A stretch of 19,844 bases of DNA from Anaerovoracaceae bacterium (GTDB taxonomy: Bacteria > Bacillota > Clostridia > Peptostreptococcales > Anaerovoracaceae), in the NCBI GenBank assembly GCA_029983755.1, contig JASBYX010000030.1, forward strand, positions 1-19,844. The letters are read 5' to 3'. Numbering within the stretch: the first letter of the stretch is position 1; each line of letters starts with the position of its first letter. A program made the translations under genes and the position numbers. Below the pieces are notes generated by a model that was not told the origin of the DNA, did not search any database, and saw only the letters and a list, made by a program, of their open reading frames with translations. Positions 1-7,900 of this stretch are shown one piece after another.

Positions 1-85
1 AGGTTTTTCTAATGATAATGTGAAATTTTAACCGCACAAAAGCACTGCCAATAATATATTTCCATTGTTTCGTTGTTTTAGTCCT

Positions 86-355
86 TTAAAACTCATAGTG
101 GGACCACATGCTCAAAATTTTTACAAATCCTTCTTCTTCCAAAACCTGATAGACCAGCCTGTGTTTGATATTTATCCTTCTTGAAAAAGCTCCCTCAAGA
201 TCCCCCTTTAGCTTTTCGTACCGAGGTGGGTTTTGAAATGGGTTAATCTTTATGAGATCAATCAGTTTCTTGGCCTTGACATCTAAATTTGCAGCCTTTA
301 GTTTATCAATGTCCTTAATAGCATTTTTAGTATATACGATTTTATACACTACCAC
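86..355 (-). CDS. yoeB: YoeB-type mRNA interferase toxin
   Basis: This 89-residue protein matches the YoeB branch of the RelE superfamily, toxins that cut mRNA on the ribosome at the A site. The family signature is visible: the segment around SRRINIKHRLVYQV, with Glu47 (in YEKLK), Arg66 (in KHRLVY) and His86 near the C-terminus (SHYEF). These correspond to the Glu/Arg/His catalytic set known in E. coli YoeB. Two residues follow Tyr87, whereas E. coli YoeB ends in HY. The start is a GTG. GTG at 355 has GAGG only 4 bases upstream. GTG at 349 shares its first base with the antitoxin stop (TAGTG) and gives an 87-residue protein, and either may be used. The gene directly follows and overlaps its antitoxin, the standard arrangement. 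The family call is firm; activity is inferred. Confidence 0.93.
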   Translation of the reverse strand: MVVYKIVYTKNAIKDIDKLKAANLDVKAKKLIDLIKINPFQNPPRYEKLKGDLEGAFSRRINIKHRLVYQVLEEEGFVKILSMWSHYEF

Positions 356-597
356 TTGACCTCAGATTCAGGAATGCAGTCTTCAACTGCTGTGTGTAAG
401 CCCTCTACGATCTTATCTTTAAGTCCCGGAATAGAAGAAAGATATAAAGTTTCCATCATATCGTTATAGTCATCTTCACTCATAATTACAGCATTACCAT
501 CTTTAGTGCTTATATTCACAGGCTCATTAAACTTTATAGTCTGCTCCAAAATACCAAAAATATTTTTCCTGAAATTTGTAATATTGATATTAAGCAT
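349..597 (-). CDS. yefM: YefM/Phd-family antitoxin
   Basis: An 82-residue protein starting MLNINITNFRKNIFGILEQ, with the Phd/YefM N-terminal DNA-binding fold (residues about 1-55, including the NAVIMSEDDYNDMMETLYL segment) and a C-terminal tail expected to wrap the toxin. Antitoxins of this family neutralise YoeB and, with it, repress their own promoter. The ATG at 597 is chosen because AGGAGG lies at 606-611, 8 bases upstream. An in-frame GTG at 606 would overlap that ribosome binding site. The stop overlaps the toxin start, so the two are translationally coupled. The pair lies just beyond ribF and has its own promoter, so it is an independent unit. Confidence 0.92.
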   Translation of the reverse strand: MLNINITNFRKNIFGILEQTIKFNEPVNISTKDGNAVIMSEDDYNDMMETLYLSSIPGLKDKIVEGLHTAVEDCIPESEVKW

Positions 598-614
598 ACC
601 CCACACCTCCTTGT

Positions 615-649
615 GCGTACATAATAGCGTACATTTTTAGATAAGTCAA
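615..649 (-). promoter_or_regulatory. Promoter and two-box operator of yefM-yoeB
   Basis: On the minus strand TTGACT (644-649) and TATTAT (621-626) are separated by exactly 17 bases, a near-consensus sigma-A promoter. Two identical heptamers TGTACGC (627-633 and 615-621) lie 12 bases apart, one in the spacer next to the -10 and the other overlapping its end. The E. coli YefM-YoeB operator is also built on TGTACA-type hexamers with a 12-bp centre-to-centre spacing (from memory of the literature), so this is a good candidate autoregulatory site. The inferred 5' leader is only about 17 bases. Confidence 0.78.
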
Positions 650-693
650 TAATTATATAAGATAAAATCCAATATCTATAAAAAAAATAAAAG

Positions 694-1638
694 TTAGAGT
701 AGTCCCTTATCCTTATGATACTCGTATGCTTCCCTACAATCCCTTAATATCTGCTCCGATAACTCCTCAAGGCTGTCGAACTTAACCTCATCCCTTGTCT
801 TTTCAAGAAATTCCACAATAATTTTCTTGCCATAAAGCTCCTTGTCAAAATTGAAAATATGAGTTTCAACATTTTTGGAGTATTCACCTATTGTCGGCTT
901 ATGTCCAACGTTGGTAACGCTTGGATACTTCTTGCCATCATAGTCGCAAAGTGTAACATACACACCGTTTGGAGGAGTCACCATGGACTCATCTATAACA
1001 AGATTTGAAGTTGGGAATCCCAACTTTCTTCCGAGACGGTTCCCTACAACTACTTCACCACCTATCTCGTAATTTCTTCCCATATATGTTTTGCATCTAT
1101 CTACTCGCCCAGAGGCAATCAAAGTCCTGATAAGTGAAGAACTCACCACGTTTCCTTCGATTTCAACAGGTTTCATTTCGCAAACTTCAAAGCCAAGCTC
1201 TTTCCCCAGATATTCCAAAACCTCAGGGTCTCCCTCTCCTCTGTATCCAAAGTGAAAGTTAAAGCCACAAACTCCGACTTTCATAGCAAGTTTCTTCACC
1301 AAAAGTTCTTCCACGAATTGCCTTGGGCTCATAGTCATAATTTCCTGCGTAAAAGGCAGATTGTACATATAGTCCACACCTAAGCTTTCAATAATTGCCC
1401 TTTTCTCCTCATTATATATGATACTCTTCACAGGTTTTGCCATGGGGAGCATGTTCTTGGGATGGTTCGAAAAAGTAAAAACCGCTGATTTTAAACCCTT
1501 TTTCTTGGCAATCTCCACTGTCTTTGAGATCAGAGCCTGGTGACCCAGATGTACACCGTCAAAATTCCCAAGGGCAACAACCGCCTCAGAAACATCCTTT
1601 ATATCTTCAATCTTCTCAAAATACTGCATATTACTCAT
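694..1638 (-). CDS. ribF: Bifunctional riboflavin kinase / FAD synthetase
   Basis: RibF phosphorylates riboflavin to FMN and adenylates FMN to FAD in the cytoplasm. The N-terminal nucleotidyltransferase domain carries ALGNFDGVHLGHQALI (about residues 22-37), the HxGH-type ATP site of FMN adenylyltransferases. The C-terminal kinase domain (from about residue 185) has GRKLGFPTSNL, GVYVTLCDYDGKKYPSVTNVG and the final helix LSEQILRDCREAYEY. At about 314 residues the length is normal. The start is uncertain: ATG 1638 is used, with weak GAAAGTG upstream, while GTG 1647 and ATG 1629 are also in frame. It is the last gene of the rimP operon, beginning within a few bases of the truB stop. It supplies the FMN that the EFR1 flavodoxin-like protein encoded in the same operon probably uses. 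No strong hairpin terminator follows, only a U-rich run (679-690). Confidence 0.95.
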   Translation of the reverse strand: MSNMQYFEKIEDIKDVSEAVVALGNFDGVHLGHQALISKTVEIAKKKGLKSAVFTFSNHPKNMLPMAKPVKSIIYNEEKRAIIESLGVDYMYNLPFTQEIMTMSPRQFVEELLVKKLAMKVGVCGFNFHFGYRGEGDPEVLEYLGKELGFEVCEMKPVEIEGNVVSSSLIRTLIASGRVDRCKTYMGRNYEIGGEVVVGNRLGRKLGFPTSNLVIDESMVTPPNGVYVTLCDYDGKKYPSVTNVGHKPTIGEYSKNVETHIFNFDKELYGKKIIVEFLEKTRDEVKFDSLEELSEQILRDCREAYEYHKDKGLL

Positions 1639-1639
1639 T

Positions 1640-2692
1640 TTATACACTTTCTATAGGAACGACCTTTTCTCCTTTTAGAAATCTATCGTCCACGATCCTT
1701 CCTATTCCTAGGAATTTCTTATTTTCAATTATTGAGGTAGCATTTCCTTCTTCAGAGCCGCTTGTATTATAAATTGAACCACCACCATTACTGCAGGAAG
1801 ATATTTCGTATACTTTGAATAATCTCTCACTATTATCTTTATCCAAATATGCAATTTTCTTAAGAGAAACTTTACCACCGTTTTGAAATTTCTTACCCTC
1901 AACTTGATCAATAACAATACTCCCCATACATGAAATCTTCTCGTCAATGGGAAGAATATACTCAGTTAAATCCTCCATGCTCATATTTTTAATGGATTCA
2001 GCTGAAACTCCATCCTCTATCCTAAAATCTCCGGATACAGTCCTTACAAGAAAAGACATGACTGCCGAAACACCAAGTCTTTCCCCAATATCTCTAATCA
2101 GGCTCCTGACATATGTCCCCCTTGAACACTCTATTAAAAGAAAAAAATCGCTTTTCTCCCTATAATCCCCTGCAGAGACAAAACCTATCAGAGAGTCAAG
2201 ATATTTTGTGTCTGTGGGAGAAATGTATTTAAGCCTATAAATATTTACTTTACGAGATGGGATTTCCACATCCATACCTTTTCGTGCATAGTCATAGAGG
2301 CGTCTTCCATCAACCTTAATAGCTGAATACTTTGGGGGAATCTGTTGTATCTCACCGATAAATACCGGGATAATTTCACATACTTTGGAACGCAACTCTT
2401 CTGTAGATACACTTTTATCAGATGTTTCGATCTTATCTCCCCATACATCCAAAGTATCAGTCATAAGGCCGAGTTTCACACCTGCCAAATATGTCTTTGT
2501 ATCCTTGTCCAGATATTCTATAAACTTAGTAGCGTTTCCAACAGCTACAGGGAGCACACCCTCTGCCATAGGGTCAAGAGTCCCGGTATGTCCCACACGC
2601 TTGATTCCTAAGACTCTCCTTACTATGGCAACCACATCGTGGGAAGTCATATTCTTACCCTTGTTCACATTGATAATACCGGATTTAGTCAT
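1640..2692 (-). CDS. truB: tRNA pseudouridine(55) synthase TruB
   Basis: TruB makes pseudouridine at position 55 in the T-loop of tRNAs. The catalytic motif GHTGTLDPMAEGVLPVAVG places the nucleophile at Asp40, with KTYLAGVKLG, the IPPKYSAIKVDGRRLYDYAR motif and SRGTYVRSLIRDIGERLG following. At 350 residues it is longer than the usual 300-310. Extra sequence is visible in a central loop (about 172-188, around SLIGFVSAGDYREKSD) and in the C-terminal PUA-like domain (about 300-325, Gly/Ser/Asn-rich), after which the conserved KFLGIGRIVDDRFLKGEKVV end resumes. The ATG overlaps the nrnA stop as TAATG, so translation is coupled. The family call is secure; the insertions are unusual. Confidence 0.96.
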   Translation of the reverse strand: MTKSGIINVNKGKNMTSHDVVAIVRRVLGIKRVGHTGTLDPMAEGVLPVAVGNATKFIEYLDKDTKTYLAGVKLGLMTDTLDVWGDKIETSDKSVSTEELRSKVCEIIPVFIGEIQQIPPKYSAIKVDGRRLYDYARKGMDVEIPSRKVNIYRLKYISPTDTKYLDSLIGFVSAGDYREKSDFFLLIECSRGTYVRSLIRDIGERLGVSAVMSFLVRTVSGDFRIEDGVSAESIKNMSMEDLTEYILPIDEKISCMGSIVIDQVEGKKFQNGGKVSLKKIAYLDKDNSERLFKVYEISSCSNGGGSIYNTSGSEEGNATSIIENKKFLGIGRIVDDRFLKGEKVVPIESV

Positions 2693-3717
2693 TACGCTTC
2701 CTGCTCCAAAGCATCTGATAGCACATCCTTCATTGTGGCAACAGCCTCACTCACTGACATGTTGAGTGTGCAACCAGCTGCTCTTTTGTGCCCGCCTCCG
2801 TCAAATTTCATTCCAATTTTGGATACATCTATGTGGTTTTTGGACCTCATGGAAATTTTAACCCTTCCATCCTCCTGCTCTTTGCAAAGGCAGGCAACTT
2901 CCACTGACGAAATATTTCTCAGCTCTTCTACTATCCCGTCCGTATCCTTGATGTCAGCCATTGTATTCTTTAACATCTGCTGGTTAACATAAGTTATGGC
3001 AAGACGGTTGTCTGAATAAAATTCGGCTACTTCCATAGCAGCGAACTTAAGCCTCATTCTGGAAATCGGTACGGATTCGAAAACCTGTCTGGAAACCTTG
3101 TAATGATCCACTCCAAGGTCAAAGATTTCCGCCGCTACAAGATGGGTTTCCTTAGATGTGTTGGAATACCTGAAACCTCCCGTATCTGTGAGAATTCCAA
3201 CGTAAACGGACTCTCCCATCTCTTTTGTTATAACAAGCCCATGATCCTCAAGAGCCTTGAAAAGAAACCACATGAGTTCACAAGTTGCGGCAACTTCCGG
3301 AATTATTACGTTATAGTCTGCAAATTCTTTGGAAGTTCCGTGGTGATCAATGCAGAAAGATTTGTCGCATTTTTCAAACAGAGCTTCTCTCCCTGAGATT
3401 CTGGAAATCTCCCCACAGTCCAGCATTACAGCAAAAGTTTTTTCATCAACAAAAGAGCCGTCTCCCGTCAAATAACGATTGTCCGGGTCAACGAATCTCA
3501 GTTCTTCTTTGATGCTGAGGCTACCATCTCCGTCCACATCCACAAGGACTTTAACTTTTTTCCCCATAGACTCCAGAGCTTTCGCAAGGCCTACTGATGA
3601 GCCGAGTGCATCGCCATCGGGATCTTGATGTGGAAATATGGCAAAGGTCTCCCCTTCAACCAATGCTGCTGCAAATACTTTAAATATATCTTTTGAATAA
3701 TTATTCTTCATCTTCAT
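2692..3717 (-). CDS. nrnA: DHH-family nanoRNase / pAp phosphatase NrnA
   Basis: A 341-residue DHH/DHHA1 phosphoesterase. NrnA-type enzymes degrade very short RNA (2-5 nt) and dephosphorylate 3'-phosphoadenosine 5'-phosphate. Metal-binding motifs are in order: HQDPDGDALGS (30-40), VMLDCGE (Asp100), IDHHG (DHH at 124-126) and GILTDTGGFRYSNTS. The DHHA1 substrate-binding motif GGGHKRAAG starts at 307. The start overlaps the rbfA stop by 17 bases and no separate ribosome binding site is obvious, so translational coupling is likely. ATG 3711 is an alternative start two codons in. The position between rbfA and truB is the conserved Bacillota order. Some relatives are cyclic-di-AMP/pApA hydrolases (GdpP type), but the lack of membrane, PAS and GGDEF regions argues for NrnA. 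Confidence 0.94.
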   Translation of the reverse strand: MKMKNNYSKDIFKVFAAALVEGETFAIFPHQDPDGDALGSSVGLAKALESMGKKVKVLVDVDGDGSLSIKEELRFVDPDNRYLTGDGSFVDEKTFAVMLDCGEISRISGREALFEKCDKSFCIDHHGTSKEFADYNVIIPEVAATCELMWFLFKALEDHGLVITKEMGESVYVGILTDTGGFRYSNTSKETHLVAAEIFDLGVDHYKVSRQVFESVPISRMRLKFAAMEVAEFYSDNRLAITYVNQQMLKNTMADIKDTDGIVEELRNISSVEVACLCKEQEDGRVKISMRSKNHIDVSKIGMKFDGGGHKRAAGCTLNMSVSEAVATMKDVLSDALEQEA

Positions 3718-4087
3718 CGTGTTTAATATTCAGTCCTGCAAGCACCTCGTCCATATGCCTACCGTATTCAAGGGATTTGTCCATCTTGAAAATCAGCTCC
3801 GGAACATGTCTTAAACGAATTTCGTTTCCGATTTCTTTCTTGATCAGTCCCTTGGCGCTTTCCAGCCCTGCAATAACATCATTTTCCTGTTTTTCCTTTG
3901 CTTCACCCTCTGCATTTGTAAAGAAAGATACAAAACATGTGGCATAGCTTCCGTCCTTGGTAACATTAACATCCGTTATGGACACCATGGGTGAAAGCCT
4001 AGGATCTTTTAGTTCTCCCAGGAGCATCTTGCTGATTATTTTCCTTATTTCTTCTCCAAGTCTGCCCTGTCTGTAACCCTTTCCCAT
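3701..4087 (-). CDS. rbfA: Ribosome-binding factor A
   Basis: RbfA binds the immature 30S subunit near 16S rRNA helix 1 and aids late maturation and cold adaptation. The 128-residue product begins MGKGYRQGRLGEEIRKIIS, followed by LKDPRLSPMVSITDVNVTKDGSYATCFVSF and IRLRHVPELIFKMDKSLEYG, all typical of the single KH-like domain. The last residues (HDEDEE) are acidic. ATG 4087 is chosen because GGAGG lies 6 bases upstream; the in-frame ATG at 4105 has no such site. It is separated from the preceding EFR1 gene by 95 bases, the largest gap inside this operon. No convincing terminator or promoter is seen in that gap. Confidence 0.95.
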   Translation of the reverse strand: MGKGYRQGRLGEEIRKIISKMLLGELKDPRLSPMVSITDVNVTKDGSYATCFVSFFTNAEGEAKEKQENDVIAGLESAKGLIKKEIGNEIRLRHVPELIFKMDKSLEYGRHMDEVLAGLNIKHDEDEE

Positions 4088-4182
4088 ATATCCTCCAAAT
4101 TCCATATTAAAACCCCGGCATGTGAATTCTATGTTCTCCGGTCAATCTTTTGTAAATTTATCCACAAAATAATTGTCAGTCA

Positions 4183-4944
4183 TTACTTCAATATCGGGTT
4201 TACGTATCTGCGTCTTTCTGCAGTTTTCGATCCGTAGTTAATCGCCTGAGCAGGGCATCTGTGCATACATGCCAGACAGTGAGCACATTTTTCTTTAACC
4301 CACACAGGTCTTCCACCCTCCATCTTTATTGCACTTACTGGACAGTGAAATTGACAAAGGCCACACTTTATGCACTTGTCCGTATCCACAGTGAACTTCT
4401 GTGTTTTGTTGGTTGCCTTATATACTTTATTAAGTAGGCGGGCAATAACTCCGGTGATTATGCCGGATTTATACGGTACTCTGTAATTGTACTTGATGCT
4501 CTGAATGGCCTCTTCAATTTGCTTGTCTGCCTCCCTCAGCCTCAATAGCTGTGTCTCAGGAAGGGGAACATCGTAAAGTAGAATGTAGTTCTCCACACTC
4601 CTAATATTGTATATTCCCTTATAATTTACATCCTTGTCTTTAAAGGCACTCTCTGCAATCTTGTCTATGCCACCTGGGCTGCCACCTGAGGTAACCACAA
4701 GACAGACATCGGGAGTTTTTTCTGATTTGAATTTAACTTCTTTAACAAAATCCTCCACTACTGTGGGCATGCTCCAAAAGTACACAGGGAAGACGAAAAA
4801 AACCGTCTCCCCATTAGGTACTTCCTGCTCGAAGTTCTTTCGCCTCAGCTCGTCGTCTATTTTGTATGTAAACCCGCCAAAAGCCTCTTGAAGCTTTTCG
4901 GCTACGGCCTTTGAGTTGCCGGTAGCTGAGAAATAAAATATCAT
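4183..4944 (-). CDS. EFR1-type flavodoxin/ferredoxin fusion protein
   Basis: A 253-residue cytoplasmic redox protein. Residues 1-150 form a flavodoxin-like domain with the FMN phosphate loop SATGNSKAVA (6-15), FVFPVYFWSMPTVVEDF and TSGGSPGG. Residues 188-232 hold two [4Fe-4S] ferredoxin motifs: Cys191/194/197/201 (CIKCGLCQFHCP) and Cys220/223/226/230 (CAHCLACMHRCP). This is the EFR1 family architecture, common in anaerobic Bacillota; the physiological partner is generally unknown. ATG 4944 is chosen because AAAGGAAG lies just upstream and the fold begins there. The infB stop is only 2 bases away and the ribosome binding site lies inside the infB 3' end, so it is co-translated with IF2. A redox gene at this place in the ribosome-biogenesis operon is unusual. 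Electron transfer to an unidentified partner is inferred. Confidence 0.9.
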   Translation of the reverse strand: MIFYFSATGNSKAVAEKLQEAFGGFTYKIDDELRRKNFEQEVPNGETVFFVFPVYFWSMPTVVEDFVKEVKFKSEKTPDVCLVVTSGGSPGGIDKIAESAFKDKDVNYKGIYNIRSVENYILLYDVPLPETQLLRLREADKQIEEAIQSIKYNYRVPYKSGIITGVIARLLNKVYKATNKTQKFTVDTDKCIKCGLCQFHCPVSAIKMEGGRPVWVKEKCAHCLACMHRCPAQAINYGSKTAERRRYVNPILK

Positions 4945-4946
4945 GT

Positions 4947-7900
4947 TTACTTCCTTTCGATTTCTACCATGTGGAAGCACTCGATCAAGTCGCCTTCCTT
5001 GATATCGTTATAGTCTTCGATTCCGATACCGCACTCATATCCTTGAGCTACTTCCTTAACATCATCCTTGAACCTCTTAAGGGATGAAATCTTTCCTTCG
5101 TGTATTACTATGCCGTCTCTTACAAGTCTGATTTCGGCGTTTCTTACGACCTTGCCTTCAGTTACGTATGCTCCACCTATGATGCCAACCCCAGGAACTT
5201 TAAATGTGTTTCTGATCTCAACTTTTCCAAGGATTTCTTCCTTGAACTCAGGGTCGAGCATTCCCTTCATGGCGTTTTCAACATCATCGATTATGTCATA
5301 TATTACTCTGTAGGTCCTAATCTGAATGTTTTCTCTATCAGCTAATGTAGTAACTGCAGAGCTTGGTCTCACGTTAAATCCTATTATTACTGCTTCGGAG
5401 GTTCCTGCCAGCATTACGTCTGATTCGTTGACCGTTCCTACTCCTGTATGGATTATGTTAACCTTAACCTCGCTTGTGTTAAGCTTCTCAAGGGATGATA
5501 CGATGGCACCAACTGAGCCCTGAACGTCCCCCTTGATGATGAGGTTGAGCTCTTTGGCTTCTCCTTCTTGAATCTGACTAAAGAGTTTCTCAAGTGTTGT
5601 GCTTGAGTTTCTAGCAAGAACTTCTTCTCTGAGTTTTGCCTTTCTCTTATCAGCAATATCCCTTGCAATCTTGTCTTCTTTAACTGCATTGAACTCGTCT
5701 CCGGCCTGTGGGACTTCGGTGAGTCCTAGGACTTCCACTGCGGTGGCAGGGCCGGCTTTTTTGATGGATTTTCCTTTGTAGTCTGTCATGAGTCGGATCC
5801 TGCCTGCGCTGGTACCGGCCACTATTGACTGGCCACTCTTCAGGGTTCCATTGGTTACAAGAAGTGTGGCAACAGGACCCTTTGCTTTATCGAGTCTTGC
5901 TTCTATTACTGAACCGCTTGCATATCTATTTGGATTTGCTTTGAGCTCTAGTACTTCTGCCTGTAGCAAAATCATTTCAAGTAGATTGGTTATCCCATCT
6001 CCGGATTTTGCTGATACAGGAACGCTTATAACATCTCCACCCCAGTCTTCTACTAATATTCCATGCTCTGTAAGATCCTGCTTTACCCTGTCAGGATTTG
6101 CTGTAGGCTTATCCATCTTGTTAATAGCTACAATTATAGGTACGCCGGCAGCCTTTGCATGGCTGATGGATTCAACAGTCTGAGGTTTTACGCTGTCATC
6201 AGCTGCAACTACAAGTACTGCAATGTCTGTTACATGTGCTCCACGGGCTCTCATTGCAGTGAACGCCTCATGTCCCGGAGTATCCAGGAACACGATTTTC
6301 TGCCCGTTTATGGAAACTTCTGACGCACCTATGTGCTGGGTGATTCCACCGGACTCAGTAGTTGTGACATCGGTTTTTCTAATCGCATCAAGGAGTGATG
6401 TCTTTCCGTGGTCAACGTGACCCATAACCGTAATTATAGGTGGCCTTGGCTTTAGATCTTCTTCCTTATCCTCGAAATCTTCAATGCCGATTTCTTCTGT
6501 TTCTTCCTCAACGGATCCTATCGCTACATCTATTCCTAGATCCTCTGCAAGTAGCAAACCAGTATCTTCGTCTATATTCTGATTTATGTTTGCCATGATC
6601 CCCAGCTTCATCAGTGACATGATTACGGTAGCTTGGCTTACCTCTGCCTGCTCACAGAATCCTGCAACAGTAATAGGTACATCGATTCTAATTGTTCCTT
6701 CCGGCAATGTTTCTTCTACAACCTCTGTCTCAACAACCTGTGGTTTTACCTTGGATTTTTTCTTTCTCGATTTCTTCTCAAGATTTCCTAGGAAATCCAT
6801 ATTCTGGTCGAATTTGTTGAATTTGTCCTTCTTATCCTTATATTTGTTCTGATTCTTTTTCTTGTCAGCATGTCTGGACTGGTTGGTTTTAGTCTCCATC
6901 CTGTCCATACCGGTACGATCTCTATCCTGTCTCTTTGAAGATCTGTGACCTCTTGAATCTGATCTTGACATCTCATCGCTGTCTTTACCATAGCCAGAAT
7001 CTCGTCTGTCGCTTCTTCTGTCACCGTACCTACCACGGTCATCTCTGCTGTATCTATCATCCTTGGAAAATCTACCATCCCTACCGACTTTGTCATCACG
7101 ACCTCTTCTACCATCACGCAAATCCTTGCTGTCACGGTTAGGTCTATCATCACGTCTCATATGGGCAGGTCTATCATCTCTCCTTGGACGATCCCCTCTT
7201 TCATCTCTCTGGCTTCTTGATTTTAGATCAGCTTTTCTCATGTGTGGAGGCCTGTCGTCTCTGACACCATTTTCGTCTCTAAGTGGCCTTGCCGGTTTTC
7301 TCATATGAGGTGGCCTGTCATCTCTGACACCATTTTCATCTCTTAGAGGTTTTTCTGTCCTCATATGCGGTGGTCTATCGTCCCTTCTAGGTCTTTCTTC
7401 TTTCTTCATGTGTGCAGGTCTGTCGTCTCTAACTCCGTTTTCATCCCTTTTAACCTTAGTGGATGGCTCTGAAGGAGCTTCAGCTTTTACTGCCTTAGAC
7501 TTAGAGTCTGATATTGCGGGCTTTTTATCATCCACCTTGATTTCAGTTGCATTAGATGGGACTTTCTTTGACTCTTCTAATTCTGAGTCATTCCTATCCT
7601 TTGACTTTTGTACCTCACTTGATTTCGACTTAGTCTGCGACGGAGCGGCATCCTTAGAAGTTGAAGTCTTTACAGATGGCTGCTGTTTTGTTGCAACATC
7701 AGCTTTATTATCATCATGTTTTGAGGTTTCTTCGGTCCTTGCTTTACTCTCCTCCGGCTGACTCTCCTGCTTCACCTCACCCCTGCTTCTGGCCTCAAGG
7801 AAGGCGGTATCTATGATAGGCCTGTTCATCGGTGGCTTGGGTTTGTTAACCTTTGCATCTGCCGTTGCAGCACCTACAATTCCAGATTCATCTTCTTTGC

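Noticed and set aside
1..85. Window start downstream of the toxin gene
   Set aside because: AT-rich sequence with no open frame, hairpin with T-run or repeat that I can support.
640..693. Terminator or FMN riboswitch near ribF
   Set aside because: Only a U-rich run without a stable stem follows ribF, and no room or conserved riboswitch sequence exists before ribF, which overlaps the truB end.
4088..4182. Internal promoter or terminator between the EFR1 gene and rbfA
   Set aside because: The 95-base gap shows no -35/-10 pair with proper spacing and no hairpin with a T-run, so the genes are taken as one operon.
6788..7153. Minus-strand 121-codon frame inside the infB repeat region
   Set aside because: It is an off-frame reading of the low-complexity IF2 sequence with no known domain.
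7158..7451. Repeated DNA that might suggest a CRISPR array
   Set aside because: The repeats are multiples of three, diverge at third codon positions, lie inside the infB reading frame and have no unique spacers.
7408..7761. Plus-strand open frame of 117 codons opposite infB, and similar long plus-strand frames elsewhere (for example 17255-17758)
   Set aside because: They are antisense to well-recognised genes, have no recognisable domain or ribosome binding site, and arise from the codon bias of the minus-strand genes.
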